Below, in pieces: positions 17,462-25,134 of a stretch of 64,000 bases of DNA. Numbering within the stretch: the first letter of the stretch is position 1; every line of letters begins with the position of its first letter. The position numbers and the translations under genes are program-made. The stretch covers positions 1 to 64,000 of the forward strand of contig JOEL01000001.1 in assembly GCA_000720995.1 (NCBI GenBank). Reading direction: 5' to 3'. The notes under the pieces are model-generated. The model did not search any database and had not been told where the DNA came from. It saw only the letters and a program-made list of their open reading frames with translations. Source of the stretch: Streptomyces celluloflavus (lineage in GTDB: Bacteria; Actinomycetota; Actinomycetes; Streptomycetales; Streptomycetaceae).

Positions 17462-18792
17462 GGGCTGTCCTTCCCTGGGGTGAGGTCGCCGTCGGGTGCG
17501 GTGCCCGCGGCGTGCGGGTGGTGCGGAGTGCCGGGGTCGGCGTCCGTCCCGGACAGGGCGTCGAGGTGGTCGTCGGCGGGGCAGCGGCCGCGTGCCACAT
17601 ACCGCTCGGTGAACTCCGCGACGGCGGCCTGCACACCGGGGGAGCCGCCGAGCCGCGGCAGGGCCTCCTGCGCCGCCGCGAAGCAGGCCACGGCCGCGGC
17701 GTGCAGTTCGGGATCGGTCAGTGCGCCGCGGGCGGCCCGCCGCCACAGCGGATTGCGCGGCGCCGGCCGCGTACCCGCCGTCTCCGCGAGGGGTTTGACG
17801 ATGCGGTAGGCCCGCTCGGCGGCCTCCTGATCGTCGAAGAGCGCGGCCGTCACGGCCAGCGGCACGATCCAGCCGCCGTCGCCCGCCTGCGCGTCGATCA
17901 TGCGCAGTTCCAGATGGCCGCGCGGCCGGACCGGCGGGAAGAGCGTGGTGACGTGGTAGTCGAGATCCGCCCGGGTGGGGGGCCGGGGCACGCCCGTACG
18001 GACCCACTCGCGGAAGGTGAGGCCCTCGGGGGCGTCCCAGGGCCCGTCCTCGGCGCGGATGCACATCACCGGGGCGTCCAGGGCGTAGCGGACCCAGGCG
18101 CTGCGCGGGTCCGGGTCCTGGGGCGGGGCGAGCGTACGGGCCGGATCGAGCTGGGACCAGATGACCTGGCGGGTGGTGCGGTAGCCCGTCGGACAGCCCT
18201 CGCTGAACGGCGAGTTGGCGAACGCGGCGGCCAGCACCGCGCCCAGCAGATGGGCCAGCAGCCAGCGGCGGCCGTGCCCGAGCGGCCCCGGCTCCTCGTA
18301 CCCGGCGTCCACGCACACCTGCACGGACGCGGTGGCGGCCATCATCTGCCGGCCGGCCCCGCCCCAGCGGTCGAAGTACGCCTCCATGGCGTCGTAGCGC
18401 GGCTCCGTCCGCACGCGGTGCGGGGGGTGCCACGGGTTGTGGCCGTGCCCGGCCAGGCTCAGCCCCCGGTCGAGCATGGCCGGGCGCACCAGTGCGAGGT
18501 CGGCCGCCATGGCGTCGATACAGGAGGTGAGGGAGGTGGCGGGCAGCGAGCTGAGCTCCAGCTGACCGCCGGGTTCGAAGGTGAGCAGTGAGTTGAGGGG
18601 GAGCGCGCGCAGTGCGGTGGCCGCGGCGTGCAGCCGGGCCGGTTCGACGGGGCTCCGGGGCTCGCGCGCGTCGTGGACCAGCCATTCGATCTCGACACCG
18701 AGGCGCCGCGGCGGGCCCGTCTTGAAACATATTCCGCGCAGGTGGGCTTCGAGCTCCGCTTCCGTCTCCGCCGGCAGTGCGGGCTGTTCCAT
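17458..18792 (-). CDS. egtA: EgtA, glutamate-cysteine ligase
   Basis: The 444-residue product is the actinobacterial GshA-like ligase making gamma-glutamylcysteine for ergothioneine. Recognisable parts: GVEIEWLVHD, LTFEPGGQLELSS, ASVQVCVDAGYEE and GHLELRMIDAQ, typical of the GCS2-type glutamate-cysteine ligase fold. The ATG is preceded by GAGGGGAGAGG at good spacing. First gene of the operon; its product feeds EgtB directly. Confidence 0.93.
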   Translation of the reverse strand: MEQPALPAETEAELEAHLRGICFKTGPPRRLGVEIEWLVHDAREPRSPVEPARLHAAATALRALPLNSLLTFEPGGQLELSSLPATSLTSCIDAMAADLALVRPAMLDRGLSLAGHGHNPWHPPHRVRTEPRYDAMEAYFDRWGGAGRQMMAATASVQVCVDAGYEEPGPLGHGRRWLLAHLLGAVLAAAFANSPFSEGCPTGYRTTRQVIWSQLDPARTLAPPQDPDPRSAWVRYALDAPVMCIRAEDGPWDAPEGLTFREWVRTGVPRPPTRADLDYHVTTLFPPVRPRGHLELRMIDAQAGDGGWIVPLAVTAALFDDQEAAERAYRIVKPLAETAGTRPAPRNPLWRRAARGALTDPELHAAAVACFAAAQEALPRLGGSPGVQAAVAEFTERYVARGRCPADDHLDALSGTDADPGTPHHPHAAGTAPDGDLTPGKDSP

Positions 18793-18836
18793 CGGTTTCC
18801 TCTCCCCTCCCGGGTGGCGGCGGATGTGCCGCACTC

Positions 18837-18866
18837 CACCTAAGCGGCTGCGGAGGCCGTGCTCAA
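18837..18866 (-). promoter_or_regulatory. Candidate egtABCD promoter
   Basis: Read on the minus strand, TTGAGC (18866-18861), 18 bases and TAGGTG (18842-18837) form a plausible sigma70-like -35/-10 pair about 45 bases before the egtA start. Weak -10; assignment by eye. Confidence 0.35.
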
Positions 18867-18996
18867 GGGGACCTGCGTGCGGTGGACGCGGCGGACGGGC
18901 GTCCTCCGGGGGAGCGGTCCGGTAAGGGGAGGGGACCGGCGGGCGGGGGACGCGGCGCCCGCGCGGCGCCGGGGCGGCCCTGGCGCCGCCGCCGGG

Positions 18997-19017
18997 CCCC
19001 GCGGACGGGCCGCGGGG
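18997..19017 (-). terminator. Hairpin downstream of the aminotransferase
   Basis: CCCCGCGG-N5-CCGCGGGG lies 68-88 bases beyond the minus-strand aminotransferase stop and upstream of the egtA promoter region. It is a likely transcription terminator insulating the two units. Confidence 0.45.
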
Positions 19018-19084
19018 TCAACGGGACGGCGCCGGGCGCGGCCTGCGTCCGTTCGGGTGGTGGGCCGCCGCGGCGGCCGTCACC

Positions 19085-20296
19085 TCATTGGCGGTAGCCC
19101 GCCAGGAAGCGGCCGATCCGGCTGATCGCCGCGTCCAGGTCGTCGGCGTGCGGGAGGGTGAGGATGCGGAAGTGGTCCGGGCGCGGCCAGTTGAAGCCGG
19201 TGCCCTGGACGACCTGGATCTTCTCCCGCAACAGCAGGTCCAGGACGAACTTCTCGTCGTCGTGGATCCGGTGCACGGCGGGGTCCAGCCGGGGGAACGC
19301 GTAGAGCGCGCCCTTCGGTTTGACGCAGGAGACGCCCGGGATCTCGTTGAGCCGCGCCCAGGCCCGGTCGCGCTGTTCGCGCAGCCGCCCGCCCGGTCGG
19401 ACGAGGTCCTGGATGCTCTGCCGGCCGCCGAGCGCCGCCTGGATGGCGTACTGCGCGGGCGCGTTCGGGCACAGCCGCATGGAGGCCAGGGTGCCCAGGC
19501 CCTCCAGATAGTCGGCGGCGTGCTGCTTGGGGCCGGAGACGACCAGCCAGCCGGAGCGGAACCCGGCGACCCGGTAGGACTTGGACAGGCCGCTGAAGGT
19601 CAGGCACACCAGGTCCGGGGCGAGGACCGCGACGTGGTGGTGGACCTCGTCGTCGTACAGGATCCGGTCGTAGATCTCGTCGGCGAAGACCATCAGCTGG
19701 TGGCGGCGGGCGAGATCGAGCATGCCCTCCAGGAGTTCCCGCGGATAGACGGCGCCGGTGGGGTTGTTGGGGTTGATGATGACCATCGCCCGGGTCCGGT
19801 CGGTGATCTTCGAGGCGAGGTCGTCGAGATCCGGCAGCCAGTCCGCGGACTCGTCGCACATGTAGTGCACGGCCTTGCCGCCGGCGAGCGCGGTGACCGC
19901 GGTCCACAGCGGGAAGTCGGGGGCCGGGATGAGGACTTCGTCGCCGTCGTCGAGGAGTGCCTGGACCGCCATCGAGATGAGCTCGGATACGCCGTTGCCC
20001 AGGTAGACGTCGTCAACGCCGACGTCCGGCAGCCCGTTGTGCTGGTAGTGCTGCACCACCGCGCGGCGGGCGGACAGGATGCCGCGGGAATCGGTGTAGC
20101 CGTGGGCCCGGGAGAGATTGCGGATCACGTCCTGGAGGATCTCCTCGGGCGCCTCGAAGCCGAACACCGCCGGATTCCCGGTGTTCAGCCGCAGCACGCT
20201 GTGGCCCGCCTCCTCCAGTGCGTCCGCGTGCCGGATCACCGGCCCCCGGATCTCGTAGCAGACGTCGGCCATCTTGTTCGACTGCTTGAACTGCAT
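19085..20296 (-). CDS. Pyridoxal-phosphate aminotransferase, AlaA-like
   Basis: The 403-residue fold-type I class I/II aminotransferase includes VLRLNTGNPAVFGFEAPEE, INPNNPTGAVYP, VFADEIYDRILYDD and the PLP-lysine loop SGLSKSYRVAGFRSGW, plus the substrate-carboxylate arginine in HFRILTLPH. Best match in memory is the alanine-synthesising transaminase AlaA/YfbQ, which begins with similar FKQSNK and EIRGPV segments. ATG follows GGGAGG. Divergent from an HxlR regulator with two palindromes between them, so probably repressed or activated by it. Confidence 0.87.
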   Translation of the reverse strand: MQFKQSNKMADVCYEIRGPVIRHADALEEAGHSVLRLNTGNPAVFGFEAPEEILQDVIRNLSRAHGYTDSRGILSARRAVVQHYQHNGLPDVGVDDVYLGNGVSELISMAVQALLDDGDEVLIPAPDFPLWTAVTALAGGKAVHYMCDESADWLPDLDDLASKITDRTRAMVIINPNNPTGAVYPRELLEGMLDLARRHQLMVFADEIYDRILYDDEVHHHVAVLAPDLVCLTFSGLSKSYRVAGFRSGWLVVSGPKQHAADYLEGLGTLASMRLCPNAPAQYAIQAALGGRQSIQDLVRPGGRLREQRDRAWARLNEIPGVSCVKPKGALYAFPRLDPAVHRIHDDEKFVLDLLLREKIQVVQGTGFNWPRPDHFRILTLPHADDLDAAISRIGRFLAGYRQ

Positions 20297-20381
20297 GGGG
20301 CGGCCTCCCGGTCCTCGCCCACCGCGCGGCGCGGCGGCTTCCGTGTTCCTGGTTCTTCCGTGTTCGCTGATTCCCTCACCG

Positions 20382-20418
20382 TACTTGGTTTTCCCAAGTA
20401 GCGACTTGGAAAATCCAA
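20382..20418. promoter_or_regulatory. Two palindromic operator candidates between aminotransferase and HxlR genes
   Basis: TACTTGGTTTTCCCAAGTA (20382-20400) is a perfect repeat with 7-bp arms. TTGGAAAATCCAA (20406-20418) repeats the same TTGG/CCAA theme. HxlR proteins bind such AT-centred palindromes as dimers. Both lie within 40 bases of the regulator start, so autoregulation and control of the aminotransferase are likely. Confidence 0.65.
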
Positions 20419-20433
20419 TCACATGTCTATGCT
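20406..20433 (+). promoter_or_regulatory. Leaderless promoter of the HxlR gene
   Basis: TTGGAA (20406-20411), 16 bases, TATGCT (20428-20433). A start point six to seven bases downstream would coincide with the ATG at 20440, giving a leaderless mRNA. No Shine-Dalgarno is present before this ATG. The -35 lies inside the second palindrome. Confidence 0.5.
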
Positions 20434-20439
20434 GGTGTC

Positions 20440-21084
20440 ATGCCGCGCCGAAGCTATGACCAGTACTGCGCCGTCGCCCGAGCCCTGGACGCCGTCGGCG
20501 ACCGCTGGACGCTCCTCATCGTCCGGGAGCTGCTGGGCGGGTCCCGGCGCTACACCGATCTGCACGCCGATCTCCCCGGCGTCAGCACCGACATGCTCGC
20601 CTCCCGCCTCAAGGACATGGAACGGGACGGTCTCGTCACCCGCCGCCGCCTCGCCCCGCCCGGCGCCGTCACCGTCTACGAACTGACCGCCCGCGGCCGC
20701 GCGCTGCGGCCCGCGCTCACCGCCCTCGCCGACTGGGGCGCCCCCGCCCTCGGAGAGCCGCGCCCCACCGACGCGGTGCGGGCCCACTGGTTCGCCGTGC
20801 CACTGATGGCCCGGCTCGCCCGGCACTTCACCGACGGCACCGCGGTGGTCGGCGTCGCCCTGGACGAGGGGGAGTTCCACGTCCTCCTCGGGCCGGACGC
20901 CGTCGGCACCGCGGACGGCCCCCGGTACGCCGACGGCCCGGCCGAGCGCCCGGACGTCCTCCTGCGGATGGACGCCGCGACCTGCGCCGCCGTCGCCGAC
21001 GACCGCCTCCCGCTCGACCGGGGCATCGCCGCCGGCCGGATCGCGCTCACCCGGCCCGACGCGCCGGGCGCCGGCCCGGCCTGA
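20440..21084 (+). CDS. HxlR-family regulator with SCP2-like C-terminal domain
   Basis: The product is 214 residues. The N-terminal winged helix shows the HxlR pattern: YCAVARALDAVGDRWTLLIVRELLGG, RYTDLHADLPGVSTDMLASRLKDME, DGLVTRR. The C-terminal 95 residues resemble the sterol-carrier-like domain common on actinobacterial HxlR proteins (RMDAATCAAVADDRLPLDRGIAAGRI), a likely ligand pocket. It controls its own region through the palindromes upstream and probably the divergent aminotransferase. Confidence 0.87.
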   Translation: MPRRSYDQYCAVARALDAVGDRWTLLIVRELLGGSRRYTDLHADLPGVSTDMLASRLKDMERDGLVTRRRLAPPGAVTVYELTARGRALRPALTALADWGAPALGEPRPTDAVRAHWFAVPLMARLARHFTDGTAVVGVALDEGEFHVLLGPDAVGTADGPRYADGPAERPDVLLRMDAATCAAVADDRLPLDRGIAAGRIALTRPDAPGAGPA

Positions 21085-21290
21085 CACCGCGCCACCACCG
21101 CGCCGCGGGCGGCCCGTCGGCCACCGGGATCCGGTGCCGCATGGGAAAACGTCCGCCTTCCGCCGTGCAGGCCGACGCACCTGGGGGCTCGACGTACGAC
21201 GGCACACCCCACGACGAGAGGGCGAGCGACTCACGGTGCGCTCTTGACAGTGACTTCACCGTCGGGCGAGATGGTGAGCGCGCAGGGGGC

Positions 21291-21809
21291 GTGACCGTCG
21301 AGTCGGGGGTGCACACGGTGGCAGAGGGCGGCGTTCCGGACTGCGTCGAGATACTGGAGCGCTGGAGCCGGGGCTTGCAGATGCTCCATGTGGCGCACAA
21401 CATCGCCTCGGAGCGATTCGATCACTGGAACCGCGTCAGCGGCATCACCACGGCCATGCTGTCCGCCGTCGTCGGTACGACGCTCTTCGCCTCACTCTCG
21501 GCCTCCGGCCTCACCGGTGTCCGTGTGGTGGCCGGTGTTGCCAGCCTGCTGACGGCCGCGCTCAGTGCCGGGCAACTGGTCTGGAACTACCCCGAACTCG
21601 CCTCGCGCCACCGAGCCGCCGCGGTGCGCTACGCGGCCCTCCGCCGACAGGTGGAACTGCGGCTGGCGAACCGGGACCAGCTGACCGGGACGGACGTCGA
21701 CGCCACGTCGTCCGCGTGGGAAGAGGTCGAGCAGTCGGCCCCACAGCTGCCGATCGGTGTCCGCCGCCATGCCAGGAGAGAGATCGCAGGCGTCCCGCCA
21801 CGCCCCTGA
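21291..21809 (+). CDS. SLATT-domain two-TM protein
   Basis: The 172-residue protein reads: RWSRGLQMLHVAHNIASERFDHWNRVSG, two adjacent TM helices (ITTAMLSAVVGTTLFASLSA and VRVVAGVASLLTAALSAG), then an amphipathic helix LVWNYPELASRHRAAAVRYAALRRQVE. This is the SLATT layout, predicted to be a pore-forming effector often linked to nucleotide-second-messenger defence (SMODS, SLOG). GTG at 21291 is chosen after AGGGGG; a longer start at 21141 looks non-coding. TTGACA at 21244 could be its -35. No cyclase or sensor gene is adjacent. Confidence 0.7.
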   Translation: MTVESGVHTVAEGGVPDCVEILERWSRGLQMLHVAHNIASERFDHWNRVSGITTAMLSAVVGTTLFASLSASGLTGVRVVAGVASLLTAALSAGQLVWNYPELASRHRAAAVRYAALRRQVELRLANRDQLTGTDVDATSSAWEEVEQSAPQLPIGVRRHARREIAGVPPRP

Positions 21810-21966
21810 GCACCGCACTTGGCGACACCGCACACCCCGTCAGGCGGCGCCCCCGGCACGGCATCCCCCGTGCGGCGGAGCACGGACACACGGGGGACGG
21901 CGCGGCGGCCGTCCGTTCGGCGGCACCCGCGGGGCGCCGGCGCCAACGGCGGGCGACGCTCGGGCA

Positions 21967-23091
21967 ATGGACCTGGTATCAGCACCCCGGGCACGCACCG
22001 GACTCGCGCTCCTGCTCGCCGCGGTGACGCTCGCCGGACCCCTGACCCCGGCGGCCGCCGCCGCGCCGGGCACCGGCGGGCGGCACCGGGCCGTGGGCAC
22101 CGCCGCGCCCGTCGCCCCGGCCGGGGCCGCCTCCGCCGCGCGGCGCACCGGCTCGGCCTGGCTGCCCTACTGGGGCGACACCGACGCCGCCTACCGCGAC
22201 GCGGTGCGCCACGCCGGCCAGCTGCACACCGTCAGCCCCTTCTGGTACGAGGCGTCGGCCACCGAGGTCAAAGGCCAGGAGGGCGCCGGGCGGCGCGACA
22301 TCATCGACGGGCTGCACCGGGCCGGCCTCGCGGTCGTGCCCACCGTCACCGAGACCCTCGACGCCGCCGCCATGGCCGAGCTGACCCACGACCCGCGCCG
22401 CCGCGCCGCACATCTCGACGCGCTGCTGGCGACGGTACGCAGCCGCCCGTACGACGGGATCGACCTGGACTACGAGACGATGGCCGCCACCGGCGACGAG
22501 GCGACCCGCGAACGCGTCCGGACCGGCTACGACACGCTCACCACGGAGCTCTGCGCCCGTCTGCACGCCGACGGCAGACAGTGCGTGGTCACCGTGCCGC
22601 CCCGGGCCCGTGGCACGGCCGCCGCGTTCGACTACCCGCACCTCGGCGAGGTCGCCGACACGGTGCGCATCATGGGCTACGACCTGCACTGGTCGGGCGG
22701 TCCGCCGGGCCCGCTGGCCGCCACGGGCTGGTACGAGGAGTTCCTGCGCTACGCCACCGCGACCGTCCCGCGGGAGAAGATCGAGGTGGCGTTCCCCGGC
22801 TACGGCTGGGACTGGGTCAAGGGATCCACCGCCAGGGCGACCCATGTGACATGGCGGGAGGCGGAGGCGCTGCGCGAGCGCGAGGGCGCCGAGCGCCTCT
22901 TCGACACCGCCTCCGGCACCCCGCACTTCGGCTACCGGCGCGACGGCGCCGACCACGAGGTCTGGTACCAGAACGCGCGCGGCGTCGCGGCCCATCTGCC
23001 GCTGCTGCGGAAGTACGGGGTGCGCGGCACCGGCCTATGGGCGCTCGGGTTCGAGGACCCGGACATGTGGGCCGTGCTCCGCGGCGAGTAG
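21967..23091 (+). CDS. Secreted glycoside hydrolase family 18 protein
   Basis: The 374-residue product has a signal peptide (hydrophobic LALLLAAVTLAGPL, AAA cleavage region near 35). The GH18 barrel carries the catalytic motif YDGIDLDYE near residue 165, where the last Glu is the proton donor; VRIMGYDLHWS and the late GTGLWALGFEDP also fit. The organisation resembles spore/cell-wall YaaH-type glucosaminidases more than large chitinases: no carbohydrate-binding module is present. The 3' end overlaps the convergent regulator by 57 bases. Confidence 0.85.
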   Translation: MDLVSAPRARTGLALLLAAVTLAGPLTPAAAAAPGTGGRHRAVGTAAPVAPAGAASAARRTGSAWLPYWGDTDAAYRDAVRHAGQLHTVSPFWYEASATEVKGQEGAGRRDIIDGLHRAGLAVVPTVTETLDAAAMAELTHDPRRRAAHLDALLATVRSRPYDGIDLDYETMAATGDEATRERVRTGYDTLTTELCARLHADGRQCVVTVPPRARGTAAAFDYPHLGEVADTVRIMGYDLHWSGGPPGPLAATGWYEEFLRYATATVPREKIEVAFPGYGWDWVKGSTARATHVTWREAEALREREGAERLFDTASGTPHFGYRRDGADHEVWYQNARGVAAHLPLLRKYGVRGTGLWALGFEDPDMWAVLRGE

Positions 23092-23931
23092 CCGCAGCGC
23101 CGCCTCGGACGGCGAACCGTCCGCCGCCGTGTACATCAGCAGGCCCTGCCCGGAACCGTCCGGCGTCTGCATCATCTCGAAGTCCAGCTCCAGATCCCCC
23201 ACCAGCGGATGGTGGAAGTGCTTGGTGCCGTAGGTGCAGTTGCTGACGGCGTGCCGCGGCCACAGGCCGCCGAACTCGGTGCTCTTCATCGACAACTCGC
23301 CGATCAGCTCGGCGAGTTGCTGGTCGTCGGGATGCTGCCCCGCGGCCACCCGCAGCGCGGAGACGGCCCGGCGCAGCTCCTCGTCGCGGTCCGGGTACAG
23401 CTCGCGGGTGTGCGGGTCGAGGAAGAGCAGCCGCTGGGTGTTGGGGCGGTCCAGCGGCCGGCCGGGGCTCTCGAAGTCCAGATGCCCGGCGGTCAGGGCG
23501 TGCCCCAGGCGGTTCCAGGCGAGCACCTCGAAGCGCGGGCCGAGGGCGAGCGCCGGCACCCCGTCGAGGGCGGCGAGCAGCTGCCGCACACCGGGGCGGG
23601 CCTTGTCGGGGCGGACCACGGGGCGCCGGCGGGTGCGCGCGGGGCGGGCCAGTTCGCGCAGATGCGCCCGCTCGTCGGCGGTCAGCCGCAGTGCGCGGGC
23701 CAGCGCGTCCAGCACGCCCTCGGAGGCGTTGTGGCTCTGCCCCTGTTCGAGGCGGGTGTAGTACGCGACGCTCACGCCGGCCAGCTGGGCGAGCTCCTCG
23801 CGGCGCAGCCCCGGGACGCGGCGGCGCGCCCCGTAGGAGACCAGCCCGACGTCCTCCGGCTGCAACCGGGCGCGGCGGGTGCGGAGAAAGTTCCCCAGCT
23901 CGGCGGGTGTGTCGATGGCGGGTGAGTCCAT
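23035..23931 (-). CDS. XRE-family regulator with MmyB-like ligand domain
   Basis: The product is 298 residues. The N-terminal HTH (residues about 10-85) contains GLRREELAQLAGVSVAYYTR and LEQGQSHNASEGVLDALARA. The C-terminal domain contains LGPRFEVLAWNRLGHAL, LLFLDPHTRELYPD and the late TAADGSPSEAALRLLA, the MmyB-like pattern. Such proteins often bind fatty acyl ligands and repress an adjacent oxidoreductase gene, consistent with the divergent quinone oxidoreductase/acyl-CoA dehydrogenase operon. Confidence 0.9.
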   Translation of the reverse strand: MDSPAIDTPAELGNFLRTRRARLQPEDVGLVSYGARRRVPGLRREELAQLAGVSVAYYTRLEQGQSHNASEGVLDALARALRLTADERAHLRELARPARTRRRPVVRPDKARPGVRQLLAALDGVPALALGPRFEVLAWNRLGHALTAGHLDFESPGRPLDRPNTQRLLFLDPHTRELYPDRDEELRRAVSALRVAAGQHPDDQQLAELIGELSMKSTEFGGLWPRHAVSNCTYGTKHFHHPLVGDLELDFEMMQTPDGSGQGLLMYTAADGSPSEAALRLLAAEHGPHVRVLEPERP

Positions 23932-24019
23932 ACCGGCCAGTCTCGTGCATCGGACGGCCGGCCGCCTGACCCTGTCGGTAGCAGGGTCGCGGCGGCGTAC
24001 CGGAGAGTGTTCCCTCAGC

Positions 24020-24039
24020 CATACCGACCGCTTAGTATG
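24020..24039. promoter_or_regulatory. Imperfect palindrome upstream of the ACAD operon
   Basis: CATACCGACCGCTTAGTATG has CATAC/GTATG arms with partial inner symmetry, midway between the divergent XRE regulator and the oxidoreductase operon. It also matches the style of TetR operators seen at actinobacterial acyl-CoA genes. Candidate operator only. Confidence 0.45.
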
Positions 24040-24102
24040 CCGGTGGCGAGGGGCCGCCGGGCCCCGCGCCGCCCGCGTATCCGAGGTCTGGGGAGGCACC
24101 AG

Positions 24103-25134
24103 GTGAAGGCATGGCGCGTACACGCGAACGGCGAACCGCGGGCGGTGATGCGGCTGGACGACGTGCCGGATCCCCAGGCGGGCCCCGGCCAGCTGCTGCT
24201 GCGGGTACGGGCCGCCGGCGTCAACTTCCCCGACGCGCTGCTCTGCCGCGGCCAGTACCAGGTGCGGCCGCCGCTGCCGTTCACCCCGGGCGTGGAGATC
24301 TGCGGCGAGGTACTGGCCGTGGGCGCGGGCGCGACCGGTGCGGTCGGGCAGCGCGTACTGGCCCAGCCGGCGCTGCCACAGGGCGGCTTCGCCGAACTCG
24401 TGGCCGTCGACGCGGCGACCGTACGCCCGGCCCCCGAGGCCCTGGACGACGCCGAGGCCGCGGCGCTGCACATCGGTTACCAGACGGGCTGGTTCGGACT
24501 GCACCGCAGGGCCCGGCTCCAGCCGGGGGAGACGCTGCTGGTGCACGCCGCGGCGGGCGGTGTCGGCAGCGCCGCCGTCCAGCTCGGCAAGGCGGCCGGC
24601 GCGCACGTCATCGGCGTGGCCGGCGGCGCGGAAAAAGCCCGCATCGCCCGGGAACTGGGCTGCGATGTCGTCCTCGACCGGCGCACCGACGACATCGTCG
24701 CCCGGGTCAAGGACGCCACCGGCGGGCGCGGCGCGGACGTCGTCTACGACCCGGTCGGCGGCGACGCCTACGCACAGTCCGCCAAATGCGTCGCCTTCGA
24801 GGGCCGTATCGTCGTCGTCGGCTTCGCCGGCGGCACCGTCCCCACTCCCGCCCTCAACCACGCACTGGTGAAGAACTACTCGATCCTGGGCCTGCACTGG
24901 GGCCTCTACCTCACCAAGGACCCGGCCGCGGTCGACGCCTGCCACGAGGAGCTGACCGAGCTCGCCGCGCGGGGCGCCGTCAAACCGCTCATCGGCGGCC
25001 GGGTCCCGCTGGCCGGCGCCGCCGAGGCCGTACAGCGCGTCGCCGACGGCCGGTCCACCGGCCGGCTCGCCGTCCTGCCGGGCGCCGCCCCCGGCACCCT
25101 GCCCGCCCTGCCCGATACGGAGGACGTGCGATGA
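24103..25134 (+). CDS. NADPH:quinone oxidoreductase, zinc-independent MDR family
   Basis: The 343-residue enoyl-reductase/QOR-like protein has GroES-like half GVNFPDALLCRGQYQ and PFTPGVEICGEVLAVG, and Rossmann half LVHAAAGGVGSAAVQLGKAAGAHVIG; no zinc-ligand cysteines are visible. Start is GTG six bases after GGGAGG. ATGA overlap with the next gene indicates an operon with two acyl-CoA dehydrogenases, so it may reduce an unsaturated acyl or quinone intermediate of the same catabolic route. Confidence 0.9.
   Translation: MKAWRVHANGEPRAVMRLDDVPDPQAGPGQLLLRVRAAGVNFPDALLCRGQYQVRPPLPFTPGVEICGEVLAVGAGATGAVGQRVLAQPALPQGGFAELVAVDAATVRPAPEALDDAEAAALHIGYQTGWFGLHRRARLQPGETLLVHAAAGGVGSAAVQLGKAAGAHVIGVAGGAEKARIARELGCDVVLDRRTDDIVARVKDATGGRGADVVYDPVGGDAYAQSAKCVAFEGRIVVVGFAGGTVPTPALNHALVKNYSILGLHWGLYLTKDPAAVDACHEELTELAARGAVKPLIGGRVPLAGAAEAVQRVADGRSTGRLAVLPGAAPGTLPALPDTEDVR

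Noticed and set aside
19085-20296. Neighbouring PLP enzyme considered as the missing EgtE
   Set aside because: Motifs fit the AlaA-type aminotransferase, it is divergently paired with an HxlR regulator and is separated from egtA by a hairpin.
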